This document shows positions 34,963-42,755 of a stretch of DNA of 64,000 bases, piece after piece (position 1 is the first letter of the stretch; the number at the start of each line of letters is the position of its first letter). Made by a program: the position numbers and the translations under genes. Origin of the DNA: Loktanella sp. M215 (lineage in GTDB: Bacteria; Pseudomonadota; Alphaproteobacteria; Rhodobacterales; Rhodobacteraceae); assembly GCF_021735925.1 (NCBI RefSeq), contig NZ_WMEA01000001.1, positions 3,254,001 through 3,318,000 on the forward strand, given 5' to 3'. The notes beneath the pieces are model-generated. The model worked only from the letters and a program-made list of their open reading frames with translations. It was not told where the DNA came from and made no database searches.

Positions 34963-35019
34963 TCTTCTGGTTCCAAATACTTCGGGGGGGCCGCCTTCGG
35001 CGGCGGGGGCAGTGCCCCC
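34963..35019 (+). repeat. Type-B intergenic repeat, copy 5
   Basis: TTCTTCTGGTT then CCAAATACTTCGGGG, hairpin I GCCGCC-TTC-GGCGGC (34990-35004), and hairpin II GGGGGC-AGT-GCCCCC (35005-35019). It ends 29 bases before the dnaE2 start, the only copy found in a 5' leader. Confidence 0.82.
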
Positions 35020-35048
35020 ATGCGACCCCGATGCGGGGGATGCCCCCG

Positions 35049-38000
35049 ATGCCTGAGAACGATCACACCCATCCCCGGCGCACCCTGCCGGAGGATGGCG
35101 TCTACACGAAGAACCCCAAGGCGCCTTTCGTCGAACTGGGGGTCTTCACGTGTTTTTCGTTCCTGCGCGGAGCCTCGGACGCGGTCGACCTGGCGGCAGA
35201 GGGCTGGGCCTTGGGTTACGATGCGATCGGTTGCGCCGATCTGAACACCCTCGCTGGCGTCGTGCGCCTGCATACGGAGGCCCGCAAGACCGGCATGCGG
35301 CCCCTGACCGGCGCCCGCATCGCCCTGCTGGGCGGAGAGACATTTCTGGCCTATCCCCGCAATCGGGCGGGGTACGGGCGCCTCAGCCAGCTGATTTCCA
35401 AGGGGCGCCGGCACGATCCCGACGGGGCGTGGCAGGCCAAGGGCATCTGCGACCTGACGCTGCAGGATCTGGCCGATCATGCGGACGGTTTGCAGCTGAT
35501 CGCCGTGCCGCCACGGGATCTGCGGGGGTTTTCGCGCACATTGCCGCGCCTTGTGCGGGCCTTGCCGACGCTGAAATACGTGGCTGCCAGCTATCTTTAC
35601 CGCGGCGACGACCGGGCACGGATCACGCGGCTGGACCGGATGGCGGGGCAGAACGGGTTGCGGTTGCTGGCGACCAATGATGTCCTTTATCACGCACCCG
35701 CCCGCCGCCCCCTGCAGGACGTGATGACCTGCATCCGGGAAAAGACCACACTCGCCCGCGCGGGTTATATGCTGGAGGCGAACGCCGAGCGGCATCTGAA
35801 ATCGCCCGCCGAGATGCAGCGGCTGTTTGCCGAATGGCCGCACGCCATCGCAGCAACCCGGGCGGTGGCCGATGCCTGTCTGTTCGACCTGCAGGAGCTG
35901 TCTTATGAATACCCTTCGGAAGTGATCCCCAAGGACAGCACGCCACAGGCGCATCTGGAGAAGCTGACGTGGGAGGGCGCCGCCCTGCGCTATCCGCAAG
36001 GAGTGGCCACCGAGACGCGGGCGACCCTGGCCAAGGAGCTGGCGATGATCCAGAAGCTGGACATCGCCCAGTATTTTCTGACGATCCACGACATCGTCCT
36101 GTTTGCCAGGTCGCGCGATATCCTGTGCCAAGGCCGCGGGTCGGCGGCGAATTCGGCCGTCTGCTATGTCCTTGGCATCACCGCTGTGGACCCGGCCCAG
36201 CATGCCCTGCTGTTCGAGCGTTTCATCAGCGAAGAGCGCAAGGAGCCACCGGACATCGACGTGGATTTCGAGCATGAGCGGCGCGAAGAGGTGATCCAGC
36301 ATATCTACAAGAAGTATGGCCGACACCGGGCGGGCCTCTGTGCGACGGTCATCCATTACCGTCCGCGCAGCGCGATCCGCGAGGTCGGCAAGGTCATGGG
36401 CCTGTCGGAGGATGTGACGGCCGCACTGGCCAAAACGGTCTGGGGCAGTTGGGGCACCGATATCGGCGAGAGCCACGCGAAGGAGGCGGGTGTCGATTTG
36501 TCGGACCCCTTGCTGCGTAAGACATTGATCGTGGCGCGGCAGATGATCGGCATGCCGCGGCATCTGGGCCAGCACGTCGGCGGCTTCATCCTGACCGAAC
36601 GCGCGCTGACCGAAACGGTGCCGATCGGGAACGGCGCCATGCCGGACCGGACCTTCATCGAATGGGACAAGGACGATATCGACGCTTTGGGGATCCTGAA
36701 GGTCGACATCCTCGCCCTCGGGATGCTGACCTGCATCCGCAAATGCTTTGATCTGATCCGCGCGCATTACGGGCATGACTGGACGCTGGCGAGTGTCCCG
36801 CAAGAGGATCCGCGCGTCTACAACATGCTGTGCAAGGGCGACAGCATTGGCGTGTTCCAGGTGGAATCCCGCGCCCAGATCAACATGCTGCCGCGCCTGC
36901 GGCCGCGCACCTTCTATGACCTCGTGATCGAGGTCGCGATCGTCCGCCCCGGTCCCATTCAGGGCGACATGGTGCATCCCTACCTGCGTCGGCGGTCGGG
37001 CGAGGAACCGGTGAGTTATCCCAGCCCCGGCGCGCCGCACGATCCGGCAGAGCTGAAGAAGATCCTGGGCCGCACCCTGGGCGTGCCGATCTTTCAGGAA
37101 CAGGCGATGAAGATCGCGATCGACGCGGCGCAATTCTCGGGCGCCGAGGCGAACGAGTTGCGCAAGGCGATGGCGACCTTCCGGTCGCGCGGCACGATCG
37201 AACTGCTGCAGGAAAAGATGGTCGGCCGGATGGTCAAGCGCGGCTATGACGCGGATTTCGCCAGCCGCTGTTTCAACCAGATCAAGGGGTTCGGCGACTA
37301 CGGCTTTCCCGAAAGCCATGCGGCGAGTTTCGCGCAGCTGGTCTATGTCTCCAGCTGGCTCAAATGCCATTACCCGGCGGCTTTCTGTGCCGCCCTGCTG
37401 AATTCCCAGCCGATGGGGTTCTATGCCCCCGCGCAGCTGGTGCGGGATGCGCAGAACCATGATGTGACCGTGCAGCCAGTGGACGTGAATTTCTCGGACT
37501 GGGACAATACGCTTGAGCCTTACCGAAACGGGTACGCCGTCCGCCTTGGCCTGCGGCAGATCGGCGGTCTGCGCGCCGATGCGGCGGCCCGGATCATGGA
37601 TGCCCGCGATGCGCCTTACGACGACCTTGAGGCGCTGAAGACCCGCGCCCGCTTGACCGCCCCCATCGTGCGCCGTCTGGCCGAAGCGGACGCGGTGCGG
37701 TCCATGTGGATCGACCGCAGGCAGGCCTTGTGGGAGGCGCGCGCGCTGCGCGACGCCCCCGACCTGCCGCTGTTCCGCGACACCCGCGACGAGGGGGCAG
37801 AGGTGCCGGTCCCCCTGCCCGTCATGCCGGTCTGCGAACAGGTGGTGGCGGATTACCAGACCCTGCGCCTGTCGCTGAAGGCGCATCCAATGTCTTTCCT
37901 GCGGCGCAGCCTGACGCGGCAGGGCTATGCCAGCACCGCCGACCTCAAGGGCTACAACAAGGGGCGCAAGATCAGGCTGGCGGGACTTGTCCTGATCCGG

Positions 38001-38345
38001 CAGCGACCGGGCAGCGCCAAGGGCGTCTGCTTCATCACGGTCGAGGACGAGTTCGGGGTCGCCAATCTGGTGGTGTGGCCCAAGGTGATGGAACAGTTCC
38101 GCAAGGCGGTGATGCAGTCACGGCTGCTGGTCGTCGAAGGCTACGTCCAGCGCGATATCGAGATCATTCATATCGTGGCGCAATCCCTGACCGACCGGTC
38201 CGACGCCCTGCTGCGGCTGGCCCCCGATGCCATGCGCCAGACGATGGGGCGCGGCGACGAGGTGACACACCCACAAGCGCCGAACGGCGGCCGCCAGCAT
38301 CCCCGCAACGTGCGGATCATTCCCAAGAGCCGGGACTTCCATTAG
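35049..38345 (+). CDS. dnaE2: Error-prone DNA polymerase DnaE2
   Basis: A 1098-residue C-family polymerase of the ImuA-ImuB-DnaE2 mutasome, responsible for damage-induced mutagenesis. The N-terminal PHP domain begins FVELGVFTCFSFLRGASDAVDLA. The palm has the catalytic PDIDVDFEHERREEV and QGRGSAANSAVCY. The helix-hairpin-helix and OB-fold parts lie near the end (GVCFITVEDEFGVANLVVWP). MPENDHTHPRR at 35049 was chosen because GGGGGA lies about 8 bases upstream; ATGs at 35031 and 35040 are alternatives. That ribosome site is close to a type-B repeat and a G-run/C-run pairing (GGGGG-ATG-CCCCC) could mask it. Confidence 0.93.
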   Translation: MPENDHTHPRRTLPEDGVYTKNPKAPFVELGVFTCFSFLRGASDAVDLAAEGWALGYDAIGCADLNTLAGVVRLHTEARKTGMRPLTGARIALLGGETFLAYPRNRAGYGRLSQLISKGRRHDPDGAWQAKGICDLTLQDLADHADGLQLIAVPPRDLRGFSRTLPRLVRALPTLKYVAASYLYRGDDRARITRLDRMAGQNGLRLLATNDVLYHAPARRPLQDVMTCIREKTTLARAGYMLEANAERHLKSPAEMQRLFAEWPHAIAATRAVADACLFDLQELSYEYPSEVIPKDSTPQAHLEKLTWEGAALRYPQGVATETRATLAKELAMIQKLDIAQYFLTIHDIVLFARSRDILCQGRGSAANSAVCYVLGITAVDPAQHALLFERFISEERKEPPDIDVDFEHERREEVIQHIYKKYGRHRAGLCATVIHYRPRSAIREVGKVMGLSEDVTAALAKTVWGSWGTDIGESHAKEAGVDLSDPLLRKTLIVARQMIGMPRHLGQHVGGFILTERALTETVPIGNGAMPDRTFIEWDKDDIDALGILKVDILALGMLTCIRKCFDLIRAHYGHDWTLASVPQEDPRVYNMLCKGDSIGVFQVESRAQINMLPRLRPRTFYDLVIEVAIVRPGPIQGDMVHPYLRRRSGEEPVSYPSPGAPHDPAELKKILGRTLGVPIFQEQAMKIAIDAAQFSGAEANELRKAMATFRSRGTIELLQEKMVGRMVKRGYDADFASRCFNQIKGFGDYGFPESHAASFAQLVYVSSWLKCHYPAAFCAALLNSQPMGFYAPAQLVRDAQNHDVTVQPVDVNFSDWDNTLEPYRNGYAVRLGLRQIGGLRADAAARIMDARDAPYDDLEALKTRARLTAPIVRRLAEADAVRSMWIDRRQALWEARALRDAPDLPLFRDTRDEGAEVPVPLPVMPVCEQVVADYQTLRLSLKAHPMSFLRRSLTRQGYASTADLKGYNKGRKIRLAGLVLIRQRPGSAKGVCFITVEDEFGVANLVVWPKVMEQFRKAVMQSRLLVVEGYVQRDIEIIHIVAQSLTDRSDALLRLAPDAMRQTMGRGDEVTHPQAPNGGRQHPRNVRIIPKSRDFH

Positions 38346-38370
38346 CGTCGCCGTCAAAGAGGAGGACACC

Positions 38371-38766
38371 ATGACCGGCACATTCGACGAAGACCTGTTC
38401 CTGAAGGGGCTGGAAAAGCGCAAGGCGACGCTGGGGGCGGACTATGTCACGAACAACCTCGCCGCCGCGGACGACTTCACCCGGCCTTTTCAGGAGGCGA
38501 TGACTGCGTGGTGCTGGGGATTCGGCTGGGGCGACGAGGTGATCGACGCCAAGACGCGGTCGATGATGAACCTGTCGATGATCGGGGCACTGGGCAAGAT
38601 GCACGAGTGGGAGTTGCACTGCAAAGGTGCGCTGGCCAATGGGGTGACCCGCGACGAATTGCGGGCGATCATCCATGTGATCGGCATCTATTGCGGTGTC
38701 CCGCAGGCGCTGGAATGTTTCCGCGCCGCCCGCAAGGTGCTGGACGCACAGGATGCCTCCGCCTGA
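38371..38766 (+). CDS. Carboxymuconolactone decarboxylase family protein
   Basis: A 131-residue all-helical CMD-family protein. The conserved block MHEWELHCKGALANGVTRDELRAIIHVIGIYCGVPQALECFRAA, with its two Cys and His residues, matches the gamma-carboxymuconolactone decarboxylase pattern. Such proteins are either decarboxylases or AhpD-like peroxidase partners. The pca genes at the end of the window encode a separate PcaC, so this copy probably has another role. GAGGAGGA precedes the ATG. It stands alone between dnaE2 (25 bases upstream) and an MFS gene, followed by a hairpin. Confidence 0.83.
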   Translation: MTGTFDEDLFLKGLEKRKATLGADYVTNNLAAADDFTRPFQEAMTAWCWGFGWGDEVIDAKTRSMMNLSMIGALGKMHEWELHCKGALANGVTRDELRAIIHVIGIYCGVPQALECFRAARKVLDAQDASA

Positions 38767-38771
38767 CCGTC

Positions 38772-38798
38772 GCAGCCATGCGGGGCGCGCATGGCTGC
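38772..38798. terminator. Hairpin after the CMD-family gene
   Basis: GCAGCCATGC, loop GGGGCGC, GCATGGCTGC: a perfect 10-bp stem starting six bases after the stop codon. There is no T-run. Confidence 0.55.
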
Positions 38799-38874
38799 CA
38801 TGCCCCCACAAGGGTTGCCGCAGAGGAACGGTGGGATAATTAGCAAGGCAACTACTTTGATCCGGAAAAAACCA

Positions 38875-40110
38875 ATGAGCTTCGTTCTGACCGCGGACGA
38901 CAGGCGCAATCCTGCCGTCCTGCCGTATTTTGAATTCGTAGCGATGATCGCGTTGCTGATGGCCCTGAACGCCGCGGCGATCGACGTCTACATCCCGGCG
39001 CTGCAGGATATCGGGTCCGCCCTTGGCGTCACGGACGAAAACAAGCGTCAGTTCGTCATCACCGCCTATGTCATCGGCTTTGGCGGCGCGCAGATCTTCT
39101 ACGGCCCCCTGTCGGACCGGTTCGGGCGCAGGCCCGTCCTGTTTGCGGGCCTCAGCATCTATCTGCTGGGCGCCGTGGCCGCCGTCTTTGCGCCGACCTT
39201 CGAGACGTTGTTGCTGACCCGTCTGGTACAGGGCATCGGTGCCGCCGCGACACGCGTCATCGCGACCTCCGTCGTGCGCGACCGCTTTGCGGGTGCGCGG
39301 ATGGCCAGCGTGATGTCGCTGGTGATGATGGTCTTCATGGTCATGCCGGTCTTTGCCCCCAACATCGGGTCTGCGGTCCTCTATTTCGGCACGTGGAGAG
39401 AGCTGTCGGGCTGCATGTTCCTGTTCGGGGTCGTCGCACTCGTCTGGTCATGGGCACGCCTGCCGGAAACCCTGAACCCCGAAGACCGCCGCGAACTGCG
39501 GATCAAGCCGGTGTTCGAGGCGTTCCGCATCGTGCTGACCAACCGCATCGCGTTTTGCTACACCTTGGCCATGGCGGCCTTCTTCGGCGCGCTTTTCGCC
39601 TTCATCGGTCAGGCAGAGCAGATCTATACCGGCATCTACAACGTCGGCCCGCACTTCACGATCTACTTCTCGCTGGTCGCGGTCTTCATGGCGGCGTCGT
39701 CCTTTGCAAACTCGCGCCTTGTCGCGCGGTTCGGGGTCAAGCGTCTGTCGCACGGTGCGCTGATCGGGTTCACGAGTGTCGCGGCCGTTCACCTGGCCCT
39801 CGCCGTCGTCTTCGGCGGGGCGACCCCGTTCCCGATGTTCCTGACGCTGTTCATCGTGATGATGTGCTTCTTCGGCTTCGTGCCCACGAACTTCAACGCC
39901 ATGGCGATGGAGCCGCTAGGCCGTGTTGCCGGCGTCGCCTCCTCGGTGCTGGGGGCGGCCCAGACGCTGGGTGGCGGCTTGCTGGGCGGTGCGGTCGGAT
40001 ACCTTTACAACGGGACGCTGATCCCGCTCTTGTCCGGTTTCCTTGGTCTCGCACTGATCTCGCTGATCTGCGTGCTGGTGGCAGAGCGGGGGCGCCTGTT
40101 CGGCGCCTGA
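38875..40110 (+). CDS. MFS multidrug exporter, Bcr/CflA type
   Basis: A 411-residue 12-helix transporter of the drug:H+ antiporter-1 group. Helix 1 carries the family motif NAAAIDVYIPALQDIG. The loop 2-3 signature is GPLSDRFGRRPVLFAG, and motif C-like ATRVIATSVVRDRFAG follows in helices 4-5. These are typical of Bcr/CflA chloramphenicol/bicyclomycin resistance-type exporters; the substrate here is unknown. The ATG at 38875 was chosen at the natural N-terminus (MSFVLTADDRRNP). The ribosome site is weak. It converges with pxpA with 9 bases between the stops. Confidence 0.88.
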   Translation: MSFVLTADDRRNPAVLPYFEFVAMIALLMALNAAAIDVYIPALQDIGSALGVTDENKRQFVITAYVIGFGGAQIFYGPLSDRFGRRPVLFAGLSIYLLGAVAAVFAPTFETLLLTRLVQGIGAAATRVIATSVVRDRFAGARMASVMSLVMMVFMVMPVFAPNIGSAVLYFGTWRELSGCMFLFGVVALVWSWARLPETLNPEDRRELRIKPVFEAFRIVLTNRIAFCYTLAMAAFFGALFAFIGQAEQIYTGIYNVGPHFTIYFSLVAVFMAASSFANSRLVARFGVKRLSHGALIGFTSVAAVHLALAVVFGGATPFPMFLTLFIVMMCFFGFVPTNFNAMAMEPLGRVAGVASSVLGAAQTLGGGLLGGAVGYLYNGTLIPLLSGFLGLALISLICVLVAERGRLFGA

Positions 40111-40119
40111 CCAACCGGG

Positions 40120-40884
40120 TCAGGCCGTCGGGGCCGCGATCCTGAAGCCCGCCTCGTCCAGCGCTGCGGCCAACGTCCGAGCAATCGCCAGCGCCTCTGC
40201 CCCGTCGCCGTGGACGCAAATGGTGTCGATGCGCGTCGGCAACCGCTTGCCGCCCGTCGTGGTGATGGCGCCGTCGCGCAGCATGGCGACGATGCGTGCC
40301 GCGGCGGCGACAGGATCGTGGATCATGGCCCCCGGCAGTTTGCGGTCGGTCAGGGTGCCGTCGTCGGCATAGGTGCGGTCGGCAAAGACCTCGGCCGACC
40401 ACGCGGCCCCCAGATCGGTCGCCGCCTGCGCCAGCGCCGTTTCCGGCATCACGACCAGACGCAGATCGGGCTGCACCGCAAGGGCTGCGCGATAGCAGGT
40501 CGTGGCCATCTCCAGATCTTCGCAGGCCATGTTGGACAAGGCGCCGTGCAGCTTGAAATGCGCCAGCCGCGCCCCCCGCGCCTGCGCCAACGCCATGGCG
40601 GACCCCAGTTGATACTGGATCATGTGGGTGAGCTCCGTGCCGGATAAATTGATCCGCCTGCGCCCGAACCCCTGCAGATCGGCAAAGCCCGGATGGGCGC
40701 CGATGGCGACTCCGGCGGCAAGTGCCAGGTCCATCGTGCGCGCCATGGTGTCGGGATCGCCCGCGTGAAAGCCGCAGGCGATATTGGCAGAGCTCACGAT
40801 CTTGAGCAGCGCCGCGTCGTTCCCCATGGGCCAAGGGCCAAAGCTTTCGCCCATGTCGGCGTTCAGGTCGATGGTCCGGGTCAT
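40120..40884 (-). CDS. pxpA: 5-oxoprolinase subunit A (LamB/YcsF family)
   Basis: A 254-residue LamB/YcsF-family protein. The starting block TIDLNADMGESFGPWPMGND and FHAGDPDTMARTMDLA are diagnostic, as are IGAHPGFADLQGFGRR and FKLHGALSN. With PxpB and PxpC it forms the prokaryotic ATP-dependent 5-oxoprolinase that opens pyroglutamate to glutamate, a metabolite-repair function. It is ATGA-coupled to pxpC and is the last gene of the pxpB-pxpC-pxpA operon. Confidence 0.92.
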   Translation of the reverse strand: MTRTIDLNADMGESFGPWPMGNDAALLKIVSSANIACGFHAGDPDTMARTMDLALAAGVAIGAHPGFADLQGFGRRRINLSGTELTHMIQYQLGSAMALAQARGARLAHFKLHGALSNMACEDLEMATTCYRAALAVQPDLRLVVMPETALAQAATDLGAAWSAEVFADRTYADDGTLTDRKLPGAMIHDPVAAAARIVAMLRDGAITTTGGKRLPTRIDTICVHGDGAEALAIARTLAAALDEAGFRIAAPTA

Positions 40885-41906
40885 GGTGCAGGCTCCAGTT
40901 CGTCACCGGCGGTCACGCCGCCGATCAGTTGATAGGACAGAAGGTCGGGAATGTCCGCAGGGTCGCGCAGCAGCGGCAGGACGCGGGCGCGGAGTGCTGC
41001 AATGACCTGCGCGTCGGACTGGTGCAGGGCGTCCGCCTCGGCCAGCGTCACCCAGTGGAAGCGCAGCGGTGCGTCCAGCGATGCCTGCACCGCGCGCGCC
41101 ATGTCGGCGCCGATCACGGTGCCGATCCGGGGATAGCCGCCGATGGTCTGGCATTCGGCCATCATCACGAAAGGCGTGCCGTCGCCGGTGATCTGCACGT
41201 CGCCCGCGCGCACGAAATCGGACACCGGGCTGGCGCTGCCCACCGCCGCAAAAGGGTCGCCGTCATGGACCAGCGGCGCGCCGGTGCGGCTGGCCCGGGG
41301 GCTGCGGGTAAAGGCAGTCGCAGCGAGGCGCGCGCGGGTGCCCGCGTCGAACATCGCGGTCTGCGGGCCGGGCATCAGGCGCAGTACGCCGCCGCCAAGG
41401 CTGTCATCAGACGGCAGGCTGCAGTGGGTCCGGTCAGGCTGCGGATCGGTCCCCAGGGTCAGCACCGCGCCATCGTGCAGCTTGTCGCCCAAGCCCACCG
41501 ACAGATGCGTGGCATGGCTTCCCAGCAGGCCCGGCCCCGCGATCCCGCTTGCCGGTGTCAGATAGCCGTAGGTGCCCGCGACGGCCCCACCAATGCTGAG
41601 CGTCTGGCCGGGCATCAGCGTGTGGGTCGCATTCCAGCGCAGGCGACGACCGTCGATCTGCGCGGTCATCACGGCACCCGTCAGGGCAAAGCGCAGGGGA
41701 GCGTTGCTGCGAAACTGGCCGCCCAGCCCTGCCATCTCGATCGCTGCACCGGGCTGCGCCAGCCCCAGCAGCGCCGCCCCGCCGATCAGCGCCTGCCTGT
41801 CCATCGCGCCCCCCGGCGAAAGCCCCACGCCGATCCGGCCCGGACGGCCCAGATCCTGCAAAGTCATCATGGGACCCGCCTGCACGATGGTCAGCGTGGC
41901 ACTCAT
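40881..41906 (-). CDS. pxpC: 5-oxoprolinase subunit C (biotin-dependent carboxyltransferase-like, AHS2)
   Basis: A 341-residue AHS2-domain protein. Family marks are the N-terminal TLQDLGRPGRIGVGLSPGGAMD, the GYLTPASGI segment, and the C-terminal MMAECQTIGGYPRIGTVIG, all typical of the KipA/PxpC group. It works with PxpB as a complex in 5-oxoproline cleavage. The start MSATLTIVQAG overlaps the pxpB stop as ATGA; a longer frame of five residues lies inside pxpB. Gene order B-C-A with overlaps at both joints implies a single transcript. Confidence 0.9.
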   Translation of the reverse strand: MSATLTIVQAGPMMTLQDLGRPGRIGVGLSPGGAMDRQALIGGAALLGLAQPGAAIEMAGLGGQFRSNAPLRFALTGAVMTAQIDGRRLRWNATHTLMPGQTLSIGGAVAGTYGYLTPASGIAGPGLLGSHATHLSVGLGDKLHDGAVLTLGTDPQPDRTHCSLPSDDSLGGGVLRLMPGPQTAMFDAGTRARLAATAFTRSPRASRTGAPLVHDGDPFAAVGSASPVSDFVRAGDVQITGDGTPFVMMAECQTIGGYPRIGTVIGADMARAVQASLDAPLRFHWVTLAEADALHQSDAQVIAALRARVLPLLRDPADIPDLLSYQLIGGVTAGDELEPAP

Positions 41907-42643
41907 GCCGTCACCTCGCACACGGCGCCGCCCAGACCGTCCGCATCATCACGCAGCGCCGCGATGCGAGAGGCATCGGTCTGCGCAAAGCGGATGCGGT
42001 CGCCGGCGCGCAGGGCAAAGGGTTCTGCCCGGTCGGCGCGGAACGGCGCAAAGGCACAGGACCCGATCCAGCGCCAGCCGGTGGGACTGGGGTTGGCGAA
42101 CAGCACAAGCTGCCGCAGCGCCACGACCAGCGCCCCCGCTGGCACCTGCGGCGTCAGTTCCCGCTGGCGCGGCATGTCCCACGCCTTTGGCAGCAGACCC
42201 AGATAGGGCTGGCCGGGGGCAAAACCGATGGCGAGCACGCTGACCTCCGTCTCGGTCAAGGCGGTGATCGCCTCGGCGACCGACAGCCCCGCCAGCTCTG
42301 CAGCCTGTGCCAGTTGCGGCCCAGCGTCACCGCCGAAACAGGCGGGGATCGTCCACAGGCGTGTCGCAGGGGGCGCGCCTTTGGTATCGTCGTTCTCCAG
42401 CAGGCCCAGCAGGACAGCGGTCAGGTCGGCACGCGTCACCACGTCGGGTCCGAACCGGATCAGCGTCGATGCCAGCGACGTCGCGACCTCTGTCACGCCG
42501 GTCAAGTCGGCCCGCCGCACCTTGTCACCGAAGGCCTGTGCGTCCCGTGGCGCCGCCCGATAGCCGTCACCAAAGCGCACCAGAATACCGTCCTGTCCCA
42601 ACGGGACAATCTGCGGCGGGGACTGCATGTCGTCGTGGGTCAT
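41903..42643 (-). CDS. pxpB: 5-oxoprolinase subunit B (allophanate hydrolase subunit 1-like, AHS1)
   Basis: A 246-residue AHS1-domain protein (KipI/PxpB). The diagnostic block is VLAIGFAPGQPYLGLLPKAWDMPRQ, and the fold begins at QIVPLGQDGILVRFGD. The start MTHDDMQSPP has AAAGAGG about seven bases upstream. It is the first gene of the pxpB-pxpC-pxpA operon, 112 bases downstream of kynU on the same strand. Pyroglutamate and kynurenine have no direct link, so the two may simply be neighbours. Confidence 0.9.
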   Translation of the reverse strand: MTHDDMQSPPQIVPLGQDGILVRFGDGYRAAPRDAQAFGDKVRRADLTGVTEVATSLASTLIRFGPDVVTRADLTAVLLGLLENDDTKGAPPATRLWTIPACFGGDAGPQLAQAAELAGLSVAEAITALTETEVSVLAIGFAPGQPYLGLLPKAWDMPRQRELTPQVPAGALVVALRQLVLFANPSPTGWRWIGSCAFAPFRADRAEPFALRAGDRIRFAQTDASRIAALRDDADGLGGAVCEVTA

Positions 42644-42755
42644 CCAGACCTCTTTCCTAGACGCTTGGCCTATTTTGCATGACGCCTGAACGACAGGCAA
42701 TGCGTGCCGAAAGAAGACCGCTGTTCAGTTTGGCGTTAGGCCGGGATTGCCCGCG

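Larger units (their letters stand above)
34743..35048. other. 306-base gap between imuB and dnaE2
   Basis: No credible gene. It contains a type-B repeat on the minus strand (34768-34826), a T/A-rich patch near 34827-34860, a hairpin GCGTCCCGT / ACGGGACGC (34905-34936), and a type-B repeat on the plus strand (34963-35019) running into the dnaE2 ribosome site. No GTTC-N7-GTTC LexA box was found in it. Confidence 0.7.

Noticed and set aside
34850..35048. A LexA box for dnaE2
   Set aside because: No GTTC-N7-GTTC or its complement was found in the gap on reading both strands.
34947..37886. A 979-codon open frame antisense to dnaE2
   Set aside because: GC-rich alphaproteobacterial genes leave long open antisense frames. 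The product is His/Arg/Gly-rich without recognisable domains, while the sense frame is clearly DnaE2.
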